From RGIG3102 sp964507095 (lineage in GTDB: Bacteria > Bacillota > Clostridia > Oscillospirales > Ruminococcaceae), in contig CAZDOS010000065.1 in NCBI GenBank assembly GCA_964507095.1, forward strand, positions 1 through 6,948: 6,948 bases of DNA, written 5' to 3'. Under the pieces are notes generated by a model. That model was given only the letters and a program-made list of their open reading frames with translations, had not been told where the DNA came from and did not search any database. Each line of letters opens with the position of its first letter. Positions within the stretch are counted from its first letter, which is position 1. Positions 5,652 through 6,948 of this stretch are shown here, in pieces. Position numbers and translations under genes: made by a program.

Positions 5652-6887
5652 ATGGCATATTCAAAGTACCTGAACAGATTTGACTTTACCACAGTTACAG
5701 ACCGTACAGGTTTGGATTCCTCAAAGTGGGAAAACATTCCGATTCCTAACGCTAAGGTTGAGCCAGGCTTCTCACACATCCCAATGTGGGTTGCAGATAT
5801 GGACTTCCCTACCGCTCCTTGCGTAATCGCAGCTATCCAGGCTCGTCTCGCAGCATCACCGGCTATGGGTTACTTCAACCTTGCTAACACAGGCTTCTAT
5901 GAGGCCATCAAGAAGTGGCAGAAAGAGCGTCGTGGCATGGACATCGGCGACGATATGGATGTTATATCCTATGAGAACTCAGTTCTCGGCGGCGTTGCAA
6001 ACGTTATCCGTACCTACACAGAGGAAGGCGAGCCAGTTCTGCTCCACAGCCCTACATACATCGGCTTCACAGGTACAGTTAATTCTGCTGCTAGAAGAAT
6101 AGTTCTTTCCGAGCTCGTTCAGGACGAGGAAGGCGTTTACAGAATGGACTTCGAGGACATGGAGAAGAAGATCGTTGATGAGAAGATCAAGGTCGCTATC
6201 TTCTGCAACCCTCATAACCCAACAGGACGTGTTTGGTCCGCTGAGGAAATCCAGGGATTCGTAGAGCTTTGCGTAAAGCATGATGTTCACATCATCGCTG
6301 ACGAAATCTGGGCTGACTTCATCGTTGGTGACACACCATTCACACCTACACAGTCTGTTTCAGAGCTTGCTAGAGACAAGGTTGCTTCCTTCTCAGCTTG
6401 CACAAAGACATTCAACCTCGCAGGTCTCGTAGGCGCTTACTCAATCATCTTCAACAAGGAGATGAGAGCTGAGTGCAGAAGACTGGCTGCTCAGACACAC
6501 TACAACCAGCCGAACATCCTGTCAGTACATGCTCTGGTTGGCGCTTACAACGAAGGTGCTCCTTATGTTGATGCTCTGCTTGAGGTCATCAAGAAGAACA
6601 TGAACGACTGCTATGAGATCATGCAGAACGAGTGGCACGGCCTCGTAAAGAGCCAGAAGCCTCAGGGAACATACGTAATGTTCTATGACTGGACAAAGTT
6701 CTGTGAAGAGAGAGGCAAGACAATGGACGAAGTACTCCAGAAGTGCGTATCCGTTGGTGCTATCATCCAGGATGGTCGTCCATTCCACGGCCCTTGCCAT
6801 TCACGTATCAACTTCGCTTGCCCTAACAGCTCAGCAGTTGAGGCATTCAAGAGAATTTCCAAGTACGTTATCAACGCAGAGTGGTAA
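5652..6887 (+). CDS. MalY/PatB family PLP-dependent C-S lyase (cystathionine beta-lyase-like aminotransferase fold)
   Basis: This is a cytosolic fold-type I PLP enzyme. Family members split the C-S bond of cystathionine or related cysteine conjugates, giving a thiol, pyruvate and ammonia; some are aminotransferases. The 411 residues show the hallmark MWVADMDFPTAP near the N-terminus, Y136 (SPTY), N189 in HNPTGRVW, D217 in ADEIW, the Schiff-base lysine K252 in SACTKTFNLAGL, and R385 (SRINF), expected to bind the substrate carboxylate. All core PLP residues are intact. DEIW replaces the DEIH of E. coli MalY; I recall DEIW in a clostridial subgroup, unverified. The Shine-Dalgarno lies at 5634-5642 and the stop codon is doubled (TAATAA). 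Codon use is strongly biased: Arg is only CGT or AGA and nearly all Phe is TTC, unlike the neighbouring genes, which suggests high expression. Exact substrate is unproven. Confidence 0.92.
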   Translation: MAYSKYLNRFDFTTVTDRTGLDSSKWENIPIPNAKVEPGFSHIPMWVADMDFPTAPCVIAAIQARLAASPAMGYFNLANTGFYEAIKKWQKERRGMDIGDDMDVISYENSVLGGVANVIRTYTEEGEPVLLHSPTYIGFTGTVNSAARRIVLSELVQDEEGVYRMDFEDMEKKIVDEKIKVAIFCNPHNPTGRVWSAEEIQGFVELCVKHDVHIIADEIWADFIVGDTPFTPTQSVSELARDKVASFSACTKTFNLAGLVGAYSIIFNKEMRAECRRLAAQTHYNQPNILSVHALVGAYNEGAPYVDALLEVIKKNMNDCYEIMQNEWHGLVKSQKPQGTYVMFYDWTKFCEERGKTMDEVLQKCVSVGAIIQDGRPFHGPCHSRINFACPNSSAVEAFKRISKYVINAEW

Positions 6888-6919
6888 TAATCCGTTTGGA
6901 AGATCAACTAGTTTGACCG

Positions 6920-6948
6920 AAAAAGAGGATGCGAAAGCATCCTCTTTT
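6920..6948 (+). terminator. Intrinsic terminator after the PatB-like gene, at the window edge
   Basis: AAAAGAGGATGC (6921-6932) and GCATCCTCTTTT (6937-6948) form a perfect 12-bp stem closed by a GAAA tetraloop. It sits 33 bases after the first stop codon. The T tract may continue beyond the window. The symmetry would also let it stop transcription from the right. Confidence 0.9.

Noticed and set aside
5450..5779. A 109-codon minus-strand open frame across the PatB-like promoter and gene start
   Set aside because: It overlaps the promoter and coding start of a clear gene, and its product looks like random AT-rich translation.

Overview
The window looks like a chromosomal segment of a low-to-mid GC Bacillota, most likely a member of the Clostridia (Lachnospiraceae-like). 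The grounds are strong purine-rich Shine-Dalgarno sites, short single-domain PyrF and PyrE of the Gram-positive type, a MalY/PatB enzyme resembling a clostridial subgroup, and compact intrinsic terminators. No phage, insertion sequence, CRISPR array or structural RNA gene was seen. Taxonomy is inferred from protein character, not from a search.

Layout. (1) 2-2599, plus strand: the 3' part of a glutamate-transporter-fold symporter (its start lies off the left edge), then pyrF and pyrE, the two enzymes that turn orotate into UMP. The genes are tightly spaced with no terminator between them and end at a hairpin around 2636-2664. (2) 3941-2684, minus strand: a GNAT acetyltransferase followed 10 bases later by a conserved protein that resembles AlkZ-related proteins; the pair converges on the same hairpin. 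(3) 4135-5223, plus strand, divergent from the pair: an M24-family (Xaa-Pro peptidase-like) protein with two altered active-site positions, ending in a strong terminator. (4) 5270-5651: an AT-rich regulatory stretch with two inverted repeats, a near-consensus promoter and a hairpin at the predicted mRNA 5' end. (5) 5652-6887: a MalY/PatB-type PLP-dependent C-S lyase with a codon choice typical of highly expressed genes, closed by a 12-bp GAAA-loop terminator at the right edge.

How the genes fit together. PyrE makes OMP from orotate and PRPP, and PyrF decarboxylates OMP to UMP. The upstream symporter may supply a substrate to this branch, but its TM8 lacks the arginine that holds the side-chain carboxylate of aspartate or glutamate, so its substrate is open; orotate or a neutral amino acid are candidates. 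The PatB-like enzyme has its own strong promoter and stands apart. Most of the window is ordinary metabolism. I do not see a clear novel defence or mobile system. The points most worth a second look are the altered binding sites of the symporter and the M24 protein, and the elaborate upstream region of the PatB-like gene.
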